NCBI RefSeq assembly: GCF_003609835.1
Contig: NZ_AP017898.1
Span: 62,001 to 126,000 of the forward strand
Source of the DNA: Sphingopyxis sp. FD7
GTDB taxonomy: Bacteria > Pseudomonadota > Alphaproteobacteria > Sphingomonadales > Sphingomonadaceae
Length of the DNA stretch: 64,000 nt
Direction: 5' to 3'
This document shows, one piece after another, positions 43,183 through 50,815 of this stretch. Within the stretch, counting starts at the first letter, position 1. Every line of letters begins with the position of its first letter. The notes beneath the pieces are model-generated. The model did not search any database. It saw only the letters and a program-made list of their open reading frames with translations, and was not told the origin of the DNA. Made by a program: the position numbers and the translations under genes.

Positions 43183-43551
43183 ATGATCGGATATGTGACG
43201 CTTGGGACGAACGACCTCGCGCGTGCGGCGGTGTTTTACGACGCCATCGCCACCGAGCTGGATACGCCGCGGATGATGGAATATGAAGGTTTCATCGCCT
43301 GGGGCAAGCCCGGTGGCGCGGCGGGCATCGGCCTGACCAGGCCGTTCGACGGCAATCCGGCGAGCGTCGGCAACGGCGTGATGGTGGCCTTGCAGGCGAA
43401 GGACAAGGACCAGGTCCACCGGCTTTACGACATCGCGCTCGCCAACGGCGGGACGTGCGAGGGCCCGCCGGGACCGCGCGGCGAAGGATTTTACGCCGCC
43501 TATTTCCGCGATCCCGATGGCAACAAGCTCAACGCCTTCATCATGGGATGA
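43183..43551 (+). CDS. VOC (glyoxalase/bleomycin-resistance/dioxygenase) superfamily protein, predicted SOS-regulated
   Basis: 122 residues from ATG 43183, seven bases after GGAGG; two upstream in-frame ATGs (43159, 43177) are less well placed. A single VOC module of paired beta-alpha-beta-beta-beta units: IGYVTLGTNDLARAAVFYDA, EYEGFIAWGKPGGAAGIGLT, VHRLYDIALANGGTCEGPPG, YAAYFRDPDGNKLNAFIMG. The terminal FRDPDGNKL motif carries the usual metal-ligand region. The substrate is unknown; glyoxalase-like or antibiotic-binding roles are possible. The exact LexA box in its promoter suggests induction by DNA damage. Confidence 0.85.
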   Translation: MIGYVTLGTNDLARAAVFYDAIATELDTPRMMEYEGFIAWGKPGGAAGIGLTRPFDGNPASVGNGVMVALQAKDKDQVHRLYDIALANGGTCEGPPGPRGEGFYAAYFRDPDGNKLNAFIMG

Positions 43552-43661
43552 GCGGCGAGGCCTGATGGCGGGGGCTGGCAAGGGATTTGCCGCCGTGCCC
43601 CTGCCTTCGCCGGGGCACGGATATGGGGTTGGGTTAAGCTGAAACCCTGCCATTCCACTTT

Positions 43662-43739
43662 CGTCATCCCGGCCTTCGCCGGGATCTCGCCGGTGCGTCA
43701 GGCCGATAGGGTGAGATCCCGGCCTTCGCCGGGATGACG
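43662..43739. repeat. Palindromic repeat family A, copy 4
   Basis: 78 bp, CGTCATCCCGGCCTTCGCC to CTTCGCCGGGATGACG. It differs from the other copies in having CCTTC rather than CGAAG in the left arm, so the stem centre is inverted. Confidence 0.85.
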
Positions 43740-43757
43740 TTCCACTCGAGAAACGAT

Positions 43758-43949
43758 TAGAGCAAATTGCGCGAAATCTGAATCATCCGCCTCCCCGAGC
43801 CCTTCGACTGCCCTGGCAGGCGCTCAGGATAAACTTCGACCTTTGGTCGAAGTCGAGACACCCCTCGGCATCGCGCAACGTCGATGGGTGTCTCGACTTC
43901 GCTCGACACGAACGGGAAGATGGCTCTGATTAAACGCGCGCTGCTCTAA
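43758..43949. repeat. MITE-like nested inverted repeat (family E)
   Basis: Outer 8-bp exact inverted ends TTAGAGCA (43758-43765) and TGCTCTAA (43942-43949) with partial pairing further in (GCGCG tracts). The core (about 43797-43915) holds AACTTCGACC/GGTCGAAGTT-type hairpins and GGGTGTCTCGACTTCGCTCG facing a left CGAAGTCGAGACACCC. The right end supplies the stop codon of the phosphotransferase gene. It fills the convergent gap after the VOC gene together with family A. Confidence 0.6.
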
Positions 43950-44959
43950 AGCAGGTCGAGGCTGCCCAGTTCGAGCGCCTGGCGCGCCGGGCGCTCGGCC
44001 ATCAGCGCGAACATTTCGTCGCCGCGCGGCGTGCGCTCGACGCTCATCGAGGCGAAGACCGCCATGAAATAGCCGCTGAGCGCGCCGACGCGATAATCGG
44101 TCCATAACGCATCAGGATCGGGCGCTATGCCGCGCGCCCGAAGCGCGGCGATCCACTGGTCGAACGCCGGCCGGTCGGCGGCGGCGCGCTCGGCCGGATC
44201 GGCGATGCTGGTGCCGACGAGATAGGCCAGGTCGGCGGCGCCGCTGCCGCGCCCCAGCGTCTGCCAGTCGACGAGCCAGCAGGCCTGGCCGTCCGGCGCG
44301 AACAGGATATTGTCGATGCGCAGGTCGCCGTGGACGATCGTGCGCGCGGCGGGTTCGCGCGCGAGATAGCAGTCGAGCCGCTGGACGATTCCGGCGCCGA
44401 GGTCCAGCACCGCGGGCGCGAGCCGCGCCGCATAGCGTTCGCGAAACCCGGCATAAAGCTGCGGGAACAGCGCGCGCACCACATCGCCATTGTCGCGCGC
44501 GAGCCAGGGCAGCGTGCCCAGCCGCGGGTCGTTCCAGAGCAGGGCGTGCAGCGCCGCCGCCGCGTCGATGCAGGGGACGAGCCCGGCGGCGTCGATACCC
44601 GCGAGCTGATCGCCCTGCCGGGCGGGCGCGAGGTCGGCGAGAATGAGGATGAAATCGACACCATCGCCCGCAATTTCGGCATGATGGCAATGCGGCGCCG
44701 CGACACCGCTGTCCGCCGCGAGTTCGCGATACCAGCTGACTTCCTTGACATAGGTGCCGGTCAGCCGCGCGATATGGCGGCTCGCTTCGTCGTGGCTCGG
44801 ACATTTGGCGATTACGCTCGTCGGGCCGAGCACATCGTCCGCCCAGTCGAGCGTCAGGCGGAAGCTGTCGCACATCTGCCCCGTGCCGACCTTGGCCGCG
44901 GTAAAGCCCCGGAGCTGGCCGGGATGCCCCAGCACCGCGCCGAGCCAGTCGGGCGTCAT
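43946..44959 (-). CDS. Phosphotransferase family protein (aminoglycoside/ecdysteroid kinase-like fold)
   Basis: 337 residues from ATG 44959 (MTPDWLGAVLGHPGQLRGFT). Kinase-like fold: Lys in SVIAKCPSHDEASRHIARLT, EVSWYRELAADSGVAAPHCH, FILILADLAPARQGDQL, catalytic loop TIVHGDLRIDNILFAPDGQA (HGDxxxxN), metal-binding Asp in CWLVDWQTLGRGSGAADLAY. Related to DUF1679/ecdysteroid-kinase-like proteins frequent in sphingomonads and actinobacteria; the substrate is probably a small hydroxylated lipid or metabolite, not proven. It lies 23 bp after an AttH/CrtC-like gene, which suggests a joint function. Confidence 0.83.
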   Translation of the reverse strand: MTPDWLGAVLGHPGQLRGFTAAKVGTGQMCDSFRLTLDWADDVLGPTSVIAKCPSHDEASRHIARLTGTYVKEVSWYRELAADSGVAAPHCHHAEIAGDGVDFILILADLAPARQGDQLAGIDAAGLVPCIDAAAALHALLWNDPRLGTLPWLARDNGDVVRALFPQLYAGFRERYAARLAPAVLDLGAGIVQRLDCYLAREPAARTIVHGDLRIDNILFAPDGQACWLVDWQTLGRGSGAADLAYLVGTSIADPAERAAADRPAFDQWIAALRARGIAPDPDALWTDYRVGALSGYFMAVFASMSVERTPRGDEMFALMAERPARQALELGSLDLL

Positions 44960-44982
44960 CGCGCCGGGCGCGGTCGGAAAGC

Positions 44983-46074
44983 TCAAGGCGCGGGGTCCAT
45001 CAGCCCCGACAGGCCGGTCGGCGCGTGCGGCCCGACGAACAATTGTTCGAGCACGCCGGTGCCGCGGTGGAGCGTGCCGCCATCGGAAAGGTCGGCGGTG
45101 ACGAGCGCCTGAATATGCATCGCGAGCGGATTGGCCCAGCGGCGCTCCTCGGCAGTGAGCGCGTCGTGCGAAACGACGACATCCGGGCCATGATCCAGCC
45201 CATGGCCCCAGACGGGGTGCGTATAGCCGAGCCCGCTCATCGCAAAGACGGGGCCGGTCGGGGTCAAGGTCAGCCGCCGGTCGCCGCCGAGGTCGGCGGA
45301 CAGGTCGGCGATGCGCCGCGTTCCGGGCTGCCAGCTGATTGCAAAGCGCGCGGCGTCGAAATGCGTCTCGGTCCCCTTGTCGGTCACGATGACGGCGCGG
45401 CGGTTCCACGGCGCGCCAGCGGCATCGTCGTTGCTGTGAAAGAACAGCGAGCGGTCGGCGAAATTGCACGGCGTCCACAGCCAGAAGAATTGCGCGAAAT
45501 TGCCCCCCGGTGGTGGCTGCGGTTCGCTTGCGCCGACCGGGCGGATGCCCCAGCTGCGGTCGCGTGTGCCCGTCCAGCCATCGGCGACATCGACGCGCTG
45601 GCCGCCGACCGACAGCCAGCCCGACCAGCGGCCGTTCTGCGTCATGCGCGTATAGTCCATGAACAGCCGCGTGCCGTTGCGGCGCGTGAAGCGCGGTTCC
45701 TCGATCGGGAAATGGCGTCCGACGAAGCGCAGCTCGCCCGCCAGGGAGCCATCGTTCGCCGCGATGTCCAGCGTCACACTTTCGAGCGGCACGTCGATTG
45801 TGATCGCAATCGGCCCGACCGAGAGGTCGAGCCGCTCGCCGCCCGACCGCCGACTGGCGCGAAGATTATGCTGCACCCCGTCGATGACGACGCAAAAGCT
45901 GGCGTCGACAATGCCGAGCTGCGGATAAAAGCCCATCGCCGCGGCGAAAAAGACCGACCCGTCGGGCGCATAGCCGTTGAAGAAATAGCGGTCGTAGAAA
46001 TTGCGGTCGGTGCCCGCGAACGCGATCGGCTCGGCGCGCTGGTGCAGCGGGAAATCGTCGCCCTTGGTCAGCAT
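44983..46074 (-). CDS. AttH/CrtC-like (lipocalin-fold) protein of unknown function
   Basis: 363 residues, no signal peptide. Features include FAGTDRNFYDRYFFNGYAPD, FAAAMGFYPQLGIVDASFCV, RMTQNGRWSGWLSVGGQRVD, GWTGTRDRSWGIRPVGASEP and FAQFFWLWTPCNFADRSLFF. The WTGTRDRSWGIR and bulky aromatic strands recall the two-lipocalin-domain AttH/CrtC (hydroxyneurosporene synthase) fold, which in other bacteria acts on lipids or terpenoids. Recognition is by pattern and moderately sure. It is paired with the phosphotransferase gene 23 bp downstream. Confidence 0.65.
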   Translation of the reverse strand: MLTKGDDFPLHQRAEPIAFAGTDRNFYDRYFFNGYAPDGSVFFAAAMGFYPQLGIVDASFCVVIDGVQHNLRASRRSGGERLDLSVGPIAITIDVPLESVTLDIAANDGSLAGELRFVGRHFPIEEPRFTRRNGTRLFMDYTRMTQNGRWSGWLSVGGQRVDVADGWTGTRDRSWGIRPVGASEPQPPPGGNFAQFFWLWTPCNFADRSLFFHSNDDAAGAPWNRRAVIVTDKGTETHFDAARFAISWQPGTRRIADLSADLGGDRRLTLTPTGPVFAMSGLGYTHPVWGHGLDHGPDVVVSHDALTAEERRWANPLAMHIQALVTADLSDGGTLHRGTGVLEQLFVGPHAPTGLSGLMDPAP

Positions 46075-46123
46075 CGTTCCTCATCCCGTTTTTCGTTGCA
46101 ACCTAACGGGACGGGCGCGCGCG

Positions 46124-46972
46124 TCAATGCACCGGCGGATCGACGGGCGGGACGGCGTGGACGGGCGCGACGGGTTCGCCGGGATCGCGCGGCGGCAGCG
46201 CGTCGGCCGGGATGTCGGTAATCTGCATGTCGGGGGTCGGCACGTCGGCCAGGTTACGCACGCGCACCGACAGCGCGCGGCCCCTGACCAGCAGGTCGTT
46301 GAAGCTTGGCGGGGTCGAACGGATGCGCTGCGACAGCGTCCCGGCGCCGATCATGCGGATCGGCCCGCCCGCGGTCTGTTTCACCAGGTCGAAAGCATCA
46401 TGGACGTGGCCGGTCAGCACCGCCGCGACGCCGCGCTTTGCCAAGGCCGCCAGCGCGCGCTCGCCGCCGCGGGTCAGCGCGCGGCCTTTCGTGCCCGCCT
46501 CGACCAGCGGATGATGCGCGGTGACGAGTGGCATGGCGCCGGGGGGCAGCGCGTCGATCGCGGCGAGCGTGCGGGCGAGCGCCTTGTCGGTCACCCATCC
46601 TTTCGACCAGTCGAGCCGCCACTGCGCGCGCGCGGTGGTCTTGAGCGACACGATCGCCAGGCCGGGCAGGTCGATTTCGCGCTCGACGAGCCGTTCGATG
46701 CGGCGGATACGGCGATAGGGATGAAAGAAGCGCGCGACCGGATTGAAATAGGGCAGGTCGTGGTTGCCGACCTCGACCGTCACGGGCACGTCGAGCGTTT
46801 CGATCCAGTCGCACGCCGCGGCAAACTCATGCGCGCGCGCGCGCATCGTGAGGTCGCCGGTGATGAGGACCGCGTCGGGGCGCTCGGCGCGGACGCAGTC
46901 GGTAAACCAGTCGAGCGCCGCCGGGTCTTCGAGCCCGAAATGCAGGTCGCTGATATGAAAGAGCCGTGTCAT
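46124..46972 (-). CDS. Metallophosphoesterase (calcineurin-like, CpdA/3',5'-cyclic-nucleotide type)
   Basis: 282 residues. The five metallophosphoesterase motifs are visible: LFHISDLHFGLED (DxH), AVLITGDLTMRA (GD), VTVEVGNHDLPYF (GNHD), LVTAHHPLVEAG (H), AAVLTGHVHDAFDL (GHxH). The C-terminal ~30 residues are Pro/Asp-rich (PVHAVPPVDPPVH) and likely disordered. It is cytosolic (no signal). The ATG overlaps the end of the lipid-kinase gene by 4 bp, so the two are co-translated. The substrate could be a cyclic nucleotide or phospholipid product. Confidence 0.92.
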   Translation of the reverse strand: MTRLFHISDLHFGLEDPAALDWFTDCVRAERPDAVLITGDLTMRARAHEFAAACDWIETLDVPVTVEVGNHDLPYFNPVARFFHPYRRIRRIERLVEREIDLPGLAIVSLKTTARAQWRLDWSKGWVTDKALARTLAAIDALPPGAMPLVTAHHPLVEAGTKGRALTRGGERALAALAKRGVAAVLTGHVHDAFDLVKQTAGGPIRMIGAGTLSQRIRSTPPSFNDLLVRGRALSVRVRNLADVPTPDMQITDIPADALPPRDPGEPVAPVHAVPPVDPPVH

Positions 46973-47799
46973 GCCGTCGCGATGAAATCGACCGTGCTCG
47001 TGCCGAGCGCGAAGCGCGCGGGCGATTCCGTTTCCTTGAGTTCGCCGTCATATTCGAGGCTGATCGGCGCGTCGCTTTCGAGGATGATCGTGTCGCCGGT
47101 CGCGACGTGCTCGCTCGGCCCGTCGCGAAAATCGCCGCCGAGCCAGGCGAGGCCGTGGCGGAGCACATCGGCGGAGCCTTCGGCGACGATGCCGTCGGCG
47201 CGGATGCCGTGCGGGGTGGGGGTCAGGATGATCGCGGGCCAGTCGCGGTCCTGACCCGCGATGCGCACGCCGGGCGCGTTCATCATCGCGTCGAGCGCCT
47301 CGGGCGCCGCGCGGCTCGCCTCGATCAGCCCGTCCTGCCGCATCGTTTCGCGCACTTCGGCCCAGCGCGTCGCGGGGCCGGCGACGATGGTGATGAAGGC
47401 GTCGCCGTCTTTTGAACGGAGCATCGGCACCGGGCGTCGGTGGCCTTTGCCCCGCAGCACGTCCGCCAATATGTCGGGCGCGTCGCGGTCGCCATGGAGC
47501 GCCTTCGACAGGAGGTTGAGCGTGCCGCCGGGCAGCGGCAGGATCGCGCCGTCCCACCCCGCCGCACCGCCTGCCGCCGCGTTGATCGTGCCGTCGCCGG
47601 TCCAGACGATCAACAGGTCGATCTCGCGCCGCGAAAGCGCGTCGGCGTCGGGGATCGCGTCATCGGGCAGCGCAAAGGTCGCGGCGAGCGGCGCGCCCTG
47701 TTCGCGGCAGACCGCCCCGATCGCTTCGAGGACGGCTTCGTCGTGGCTGCCGCTGTGGCTGTTGCAGACAAGGGCGGGGCGGGAAAAGGGGCGAGTCAT
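46969..47799 (-). CDS. Diacylglycerol kinase-family lipid kinase
   Basis: 276 residues. DAGK catalytic domain: RPALVCNSHSGSHDEAVLEA (N-terminal strand and Ser-rich loop), LLIVWTGDGTINAAAGGAAG (GDGT nucleotide motif, about 65-84), AILPLPGGTLNLLSKAL (PxGTxN-like). The C-terminal beta-sandwich includes EHVATGDTIILESDAPISLE and YDGELK. It probably phosphorylates diacylglycerol, a sphingoid base or a related lipid; sphingomonads make glycosphingolipids, so a sphingosine kinase-like role is possible but not shown. Coupled to the metallophosphoesterase. Confidence 0.88.
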   Translation of the reverse strand: MTRPFSRPALVCNSHSGSHDEAVLEAIGAVCREQGAPLAATFALPDDAIPDADALSRREIDLLIVWTGDGTINAAAGGAAGWDGAILPLPGGTLNLLSKALHGDRDAPDILADVLRGKGHRRPVPMLRSKDGDAFITIVAGPATRWAEVRETMRQDGLIEASRAAPEALDAMMNAPGVRIAGQDRDWPAIILTPTPHGIRADGIVAEGSADVLRHGLAWLGGDFRDGPSEHVATGDTIILESDAPISLEYDGELKETESPARFALGTSTVDFIATA

Positions 47800-47893
47800 C
47801 GCCTTCTTCTACGCGCGAGCGGACAAAAGGTCGCGCGCCGCGCCAATGTTACGCGCTTGTGACGCGCCGCGCGGCGCTGTAGGGCGCGGCGGG

Positions 47894-48847
47894 ATGGCGG
47901 CGCGGCTTTTCAAGGGACGGCGATTGATCAAGATCCTCTTCGTGCTGCTGCTGCTCGTGCTGCTGTTCGGCGGTGGCGCCAGGATGATCGCCGCGGGCGG
48001 CGCGAAATCGCTCAACCTGGCCGACCGGCTGCTGGGGCAGGGCGATGGCGCGCGGCTGCTGATCGCCGACCAGCCCTATGGCCGCGGGCCGCGCCAGTCG
48101 CTCGACATCTGGGTGCCGGGCAGCCTGCGCGAAGGCGACCGGCTGCCCGTCGTGGTCTTTTTCTATGGCGGCGGCTGGAACAGCGGCGAGCGCGGCCATT
48201 ATGGTTTCGCGGGACGCGCGCTCGCGCGGCAGGGCTTTGTCGTCGTCATCCCCGACTACCGGCTGGTGCCGAAGGCGCATTGGCCCGATTTTCTGGAAGA
48301 CAGCGCCGCGGCGGTCGCGTGGACGCATGAGCATATCGCGAAGCTCGGCGGCGATCCCGACCGGATCGCGCTGATGGGGCATTCGGCGGGCGCCTATAAT
48401 GCCGCGATGCTTGCGCTCGACCCGCAATGGTTGCGCGCGGCAAAGAGCGATCCCGCGATCATCCGCGGCGTCGCGGGCCTTGCCGGGCCTTATGACTTCC
48501 TGCCGCTCGAAAAGGGCGGCCGCGCCGACAAGGCGATGGGCAAGGTTCGGCCGATCGAGCGGACGCAGCCGATCCACTTCGCGCGCGGCGACGCGCCGCC
48601 GCTGTGGCTTGCGAGCGGCGACGAGGATGATGTGGTGCGCCCGCGCAACAGCCAGAACCTCACCGCTGCGATCGAGCGCGCGGGCGGGTCGGCGACGCTG
48701 CGCATCTATCCCGGCGTCGGCCACACCGGGATCGTCATGGCGCTCGCCGCGCCCTTTCGCAGCCGCGGGCCGGTGCTCGACGAAGCGAGCGATTTCCTGC
48801 GCGGGGTGACCGCGCGCCGCATCGCGCCGGTGGGCGCCGCGCGATGA
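47894..48847 (+). CDS. Alpha/beta hydrolase (HSL/BD-FAE-like esterase), membrane-anchored
   Basis: 317 residues from ATG 47894. One N-terminal TM helix (about 11-30, KILFVLLLLVLLFGGGARMI). Oxyanion-hole motif FFYGGGWNSG (the HGGGW motif with Tyr in place of His), IPDYRLVPKAHWPDFLEDSA, nucleophile GHSAGAYNAAM, Asp in LASGDEDDVVRP, His in YPGVGHTGIVM. Such enzymes deacetylate or de-esterify sugars and lipids. The stop overlaps the following nucleotidyltransferase ATG (ATGA), putting it in an operon with two sugar/alcohol nucleotidyltransferases, which suggests action on a surface glycan or its precursor. Confidence 0.87.
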   Translation: MAARLFKGRRLIKILFVLLLLVLLFGGGARMIAAGGAKSLNLADRLLGQGDGARLLIADQPYGRGPRQSLDIWVPGSLREGDRLPVVVFFYGGGWNSGERGHYGFAGRALARQGFVVVIPDYRLVPKAHWPDFLEDSAAAVAWTHEHIAKLGGDPDRIALMGHSAGAYNAAMLALDPQWLRAAKSDPAIIRGVAGLAGPYDFLPLEKGGRADKAMGKVRPIERTQPIHFARGDAPPLWLASGDEDDVVRPRNSQNLTAAIERAGGSATLRIYPGVGHTGIVMALAAPFRSRGPVLDEASDFLRGVTARRIAPVGAAR

Positions 48848-49638
48848 GCGGCCCGATCGCGGCGATCGTCCTCGCCGGCAGCCGCCCCGGCCCCGACCCG
48901 CTGCTGAGCGGCACGGGCGTATCCACCAAGGCGCTGCTGCCCGTCGCGGGGCGGCCGATGCTCGTCCATGTCGTGACCGCGCTGCGCGCCGCGCCCGAGG
49001 TGGGGGCGATCACCCTATTGGCGCAGGACAGCGCCGCGCTCGCCGCCGAACCCGGCCTCGCGGGCATCGCCGATCTGCATTTTGCGGACTCGGGACAGGG
49101 GATCAGCAGCTCGCTCGCCGCCGCCTTGCCGCCGGGCGACGAGCCGCTGCTCGTCACCACCGCCGACAATGTGCTGCTCACCCCGGCGATGGTCGCCGAG
49201 TTTTTGCGCGGCGCGGCGGACAGCGACGTCGCAGTCGCGATGGTCGAGCGCAACCTGCTGCTGGCGCGCTATCCCGAATCGCGGCGCACCTGGCTCAAGT
49301 TCCGCGGCGGCTGCTGGTCGGGCGCGAACCTCTTTCGCCTGCGCGGGCGGCGGGTGCTGCCGCTGCTCGATTTCTGGGGGCGGATCGAGCGCGACCGCAA
49401 GAAGGGGCTGAAGATCGTTGCGGCGTTCGGCCCCTGGCTGCTCCTCGGTGCGCTGCTGCGCCTCTTCACCATCCAGCAGGGCGTCGCGCGGGCGGGGCGG
49501 CGCTTTGGCCTTGCGGCAAAGGTCGTGCCGATGAGCGAGCCTGAAGCGTGCATCGACGCCGACAAGCCCGGCGACATCGAACTGATCGAAGCGATATTTG
49601 CCGCACGGGGCGAAGCGGCTATAGGGCGGCGGCCATGA
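48844..49638 (+). CDS. MobA/IPCT-like nucleotidyltransferase
   Basis: 264 residues. NTP-transferase fold: AAIVLAGSRPGPDPLLSGTG then VSTKALLPVAGRPMLVHVVT (pyrophosphorylase loop and Lys), EPLLVTTADNVLLTPAM (metal Asp), FRGGCWSGANLFRLRGRRV, and C-terminal EACIDADKPGDIELIEAIFA. The C-terminal part (KGLKIVAAFGPWLLLGALLR) resembles the group that includes inositol-1-phosphate cytidylyltransferase and related CDP-alcohol-forming enzymes rather than molybdenum cofactor MobA. The substrate is inferred, not proven. It overlaps genes on both sides by 4 bp. Confidence 0.8.
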   Translation: MSGPIAAIVLAGSRPGPDPLLSGTGVSTKALLPVAGRPMLVHVVTALRAAPEVGAITLLAQDSAALAAEPGLAGIADLHFADSGQGISSSLAAALPPGDEPLLVTTADNVLLTPAMVAEFLRGAADSDVAVAMVERNLLLARYPESRRTWLKFRGGCWSGANLFRLRGRRVLPLLDFWGRIERDRKKGLKIVAAFGPWLLLGALLRLFTIQQGVARAGRRFGLAAKVVPMSEPEACIDADKPGDIELIEAIFAARGEAAIGRRP

Positions 49639-50399
49639 CCATCACCAAAGCCATCATCCTGTCGGCCGGGCAAGGATCGCGTCTGCTGCCGCTGACCCGC
49701 GACATCCCCAAATGCCTGATCGAACTGGGCGGCCGCAGCCTGATCAGCTGGCAGGTCGCGGCGCTCGTCGCGAACGGGATCAGGGACATCGTCGTCGTCA
49801 CGGGTTTCCGCACCGAGCGCGTCGAGGATCATGCGCTCCAGCTTTATCGCGACACCGGCGCGCGCATCCGCACGCTGTTCAACCCATTCTTTCAGGTCGC
49901 CGACAATCTGGGCACCTGCTGGATCGCGCGCGAGGAGATGGACCGCGACTTCATCATTCTGAATGGCGATACGATCGTTTCGGACGAGATCGTGGCAAAG
50001 CTGATCGAGGGTGCGAAGGAACCGATCACCGTCACGGTCGATGTCAAAGCCGACTATGACGACGATGATATGAAGGTGAACCTCGATGCCGAGGGGCGGC
50101 TGCACCAGATCGGCAAAAGGTTGCTGCCCCCCGATACCAACGCCGAATCGATCGGGATGCTGGCCTTTACCGGCGACGGCCCGTCGATCTTTCGCAACCA
50201 GGTCGACCAGATGATGCGCACGCCCGACGGGGTCGAGCGCTGGTATCTGCGCGCGATCGACATCATCGCCAAGGGCAACCGCGTCGGCACGGTGTCGATC
50301 GAAGGGCTGGAATGGCAGGAAGTCGACTTCCCGCAGGATGTCGAGGCCGCCGAGGCGCTCACCGCGAAATGGGCCGCCGAAGGCCGCTACGCGAAATAG
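49635..50399 (+). CDS. Sugar-phosphate/phosphocholine-type nucleotidyltransferase (LicC-like)
   Basis: 254 residues from ATG 49635. Nucleotide-binding TKAIILSAGQGSRLLPLTRD followed by IPKCLIELGGRSLISWQVAA (signature GxGxR and Lys), IVVVTGFRTERVEDHALQLY, FFQVADNLGTCWIAREEMD, DFIILNGDTIVSDEIVAKL, VKADYDDDDMKVNLDAEGRL and EWQEVDFPQDVEAAEALTAK. This pattern (NxFxxxxNLGT) is typical of phosphocholine cytidylyltransferase-like and related enzymes that activate phospho-alcohols with CTP. Second nucleotidyltransferase in tandem, so two activated precursors are likely. The 3' end overlaps the convergent HIT gene by 13 bp. Confidence 0.82.
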   Translation: MTITKAIILSAGQGSRLLPLTRDIPKCLIELGGRSLISWQVAALVANGIRDIVVVTGFRTERVEDHALQLYRDTGARIRTLFNPFFQVADNLGTCWIAREEMDRDFIILNGDTIVSDEIVAKLIEGAKEPITVTVDVKADYDDDDMKVNLDAEGRLHQIGKRLLPPDTNAESIGMLAFTGDGPSIFRNQVDQMMRTPDGVERWYLRAIDIIAKGNRVGTVSIEGLEWQEVDFPQDVEAAEALTAKWAAEGRYAK

Positions 50400-50815
50400 G
50401 GTTTGAGCCAGCCGGTGAGCGCGGCGATCTGGCTTTCATCGAGCTTTACCGCTTGCGCCAGATCGGGCTGTCCCGGCCAGCCTGCGTCGGGGACGGTCAA
50501 TCCCGCGCCGCTGCGTTCGCCGTCATAGCGGGGCAGGACGTGGAAATGAACGTGCGGGTCGACCATCATCAGCATCAGATAATTGATCTTCGCATAGCCG
50601 ACGGCTTGGCGCAGCGCCTTTTCGATGGCGGCGGTGGCCGTCTTGAGTTCTGCGTGCGCTTCGTCGGGAAGGTCGCCGAACGCCGTCGCGTCTGATTTCG
50701 CCGCGAGCACCAGCGCGCCAAGCGTGGGCTGCGCGGGGCGCAGCAGCACGACCCAATGCACATAGTCGGCGATCAAAGTCGCGGGGTGGCCGAATTTTTC
50801 GATCGTGGCGTTCAT
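50387..50815 (-). CDS. HIT family hydrolase
   Basis: 142 residues from ATG 50815. The histidine triad is HVHFHVLPRYDG (about 94-105), preceded by INYLMLMMVDP; the N-terminal part has HWVVLLRPAQPTLGALVLAA. HIT proteins hydrolyse or transfer nucleoside monophosphates from phosphoramidates and dinucleotide-like substrates. Being last in the CDP-alcohol operon, it may hydrolyse nucleotide side products (CMP/AMP esters), which is inference. It overlaps the CDP-alcohol transferase stop by 4 bp and the convergent nucleotidyltransferase end by 13 bp. Confidence 0.9.
   Translation of the reverse strand: MNATIEKFGHPATLIADYVHWVVLLRPAQPTLGALVLAAKSDATAFGDLPDEAHAELKTATAAIEKALRQAVGYAKINYLMLMMVDPHVHFHVLPRYDGERSGAGLTVPDAGWPGQPDLAQAVKLDESQIAALTGWLKPYFA

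Noticed and set aside
3026..43739. Repeats considered as a CRISPR array
   Set aside because: Copies are dispersed kilobases apart, palindromic, 78-136 bp long, and no cas genes are present.
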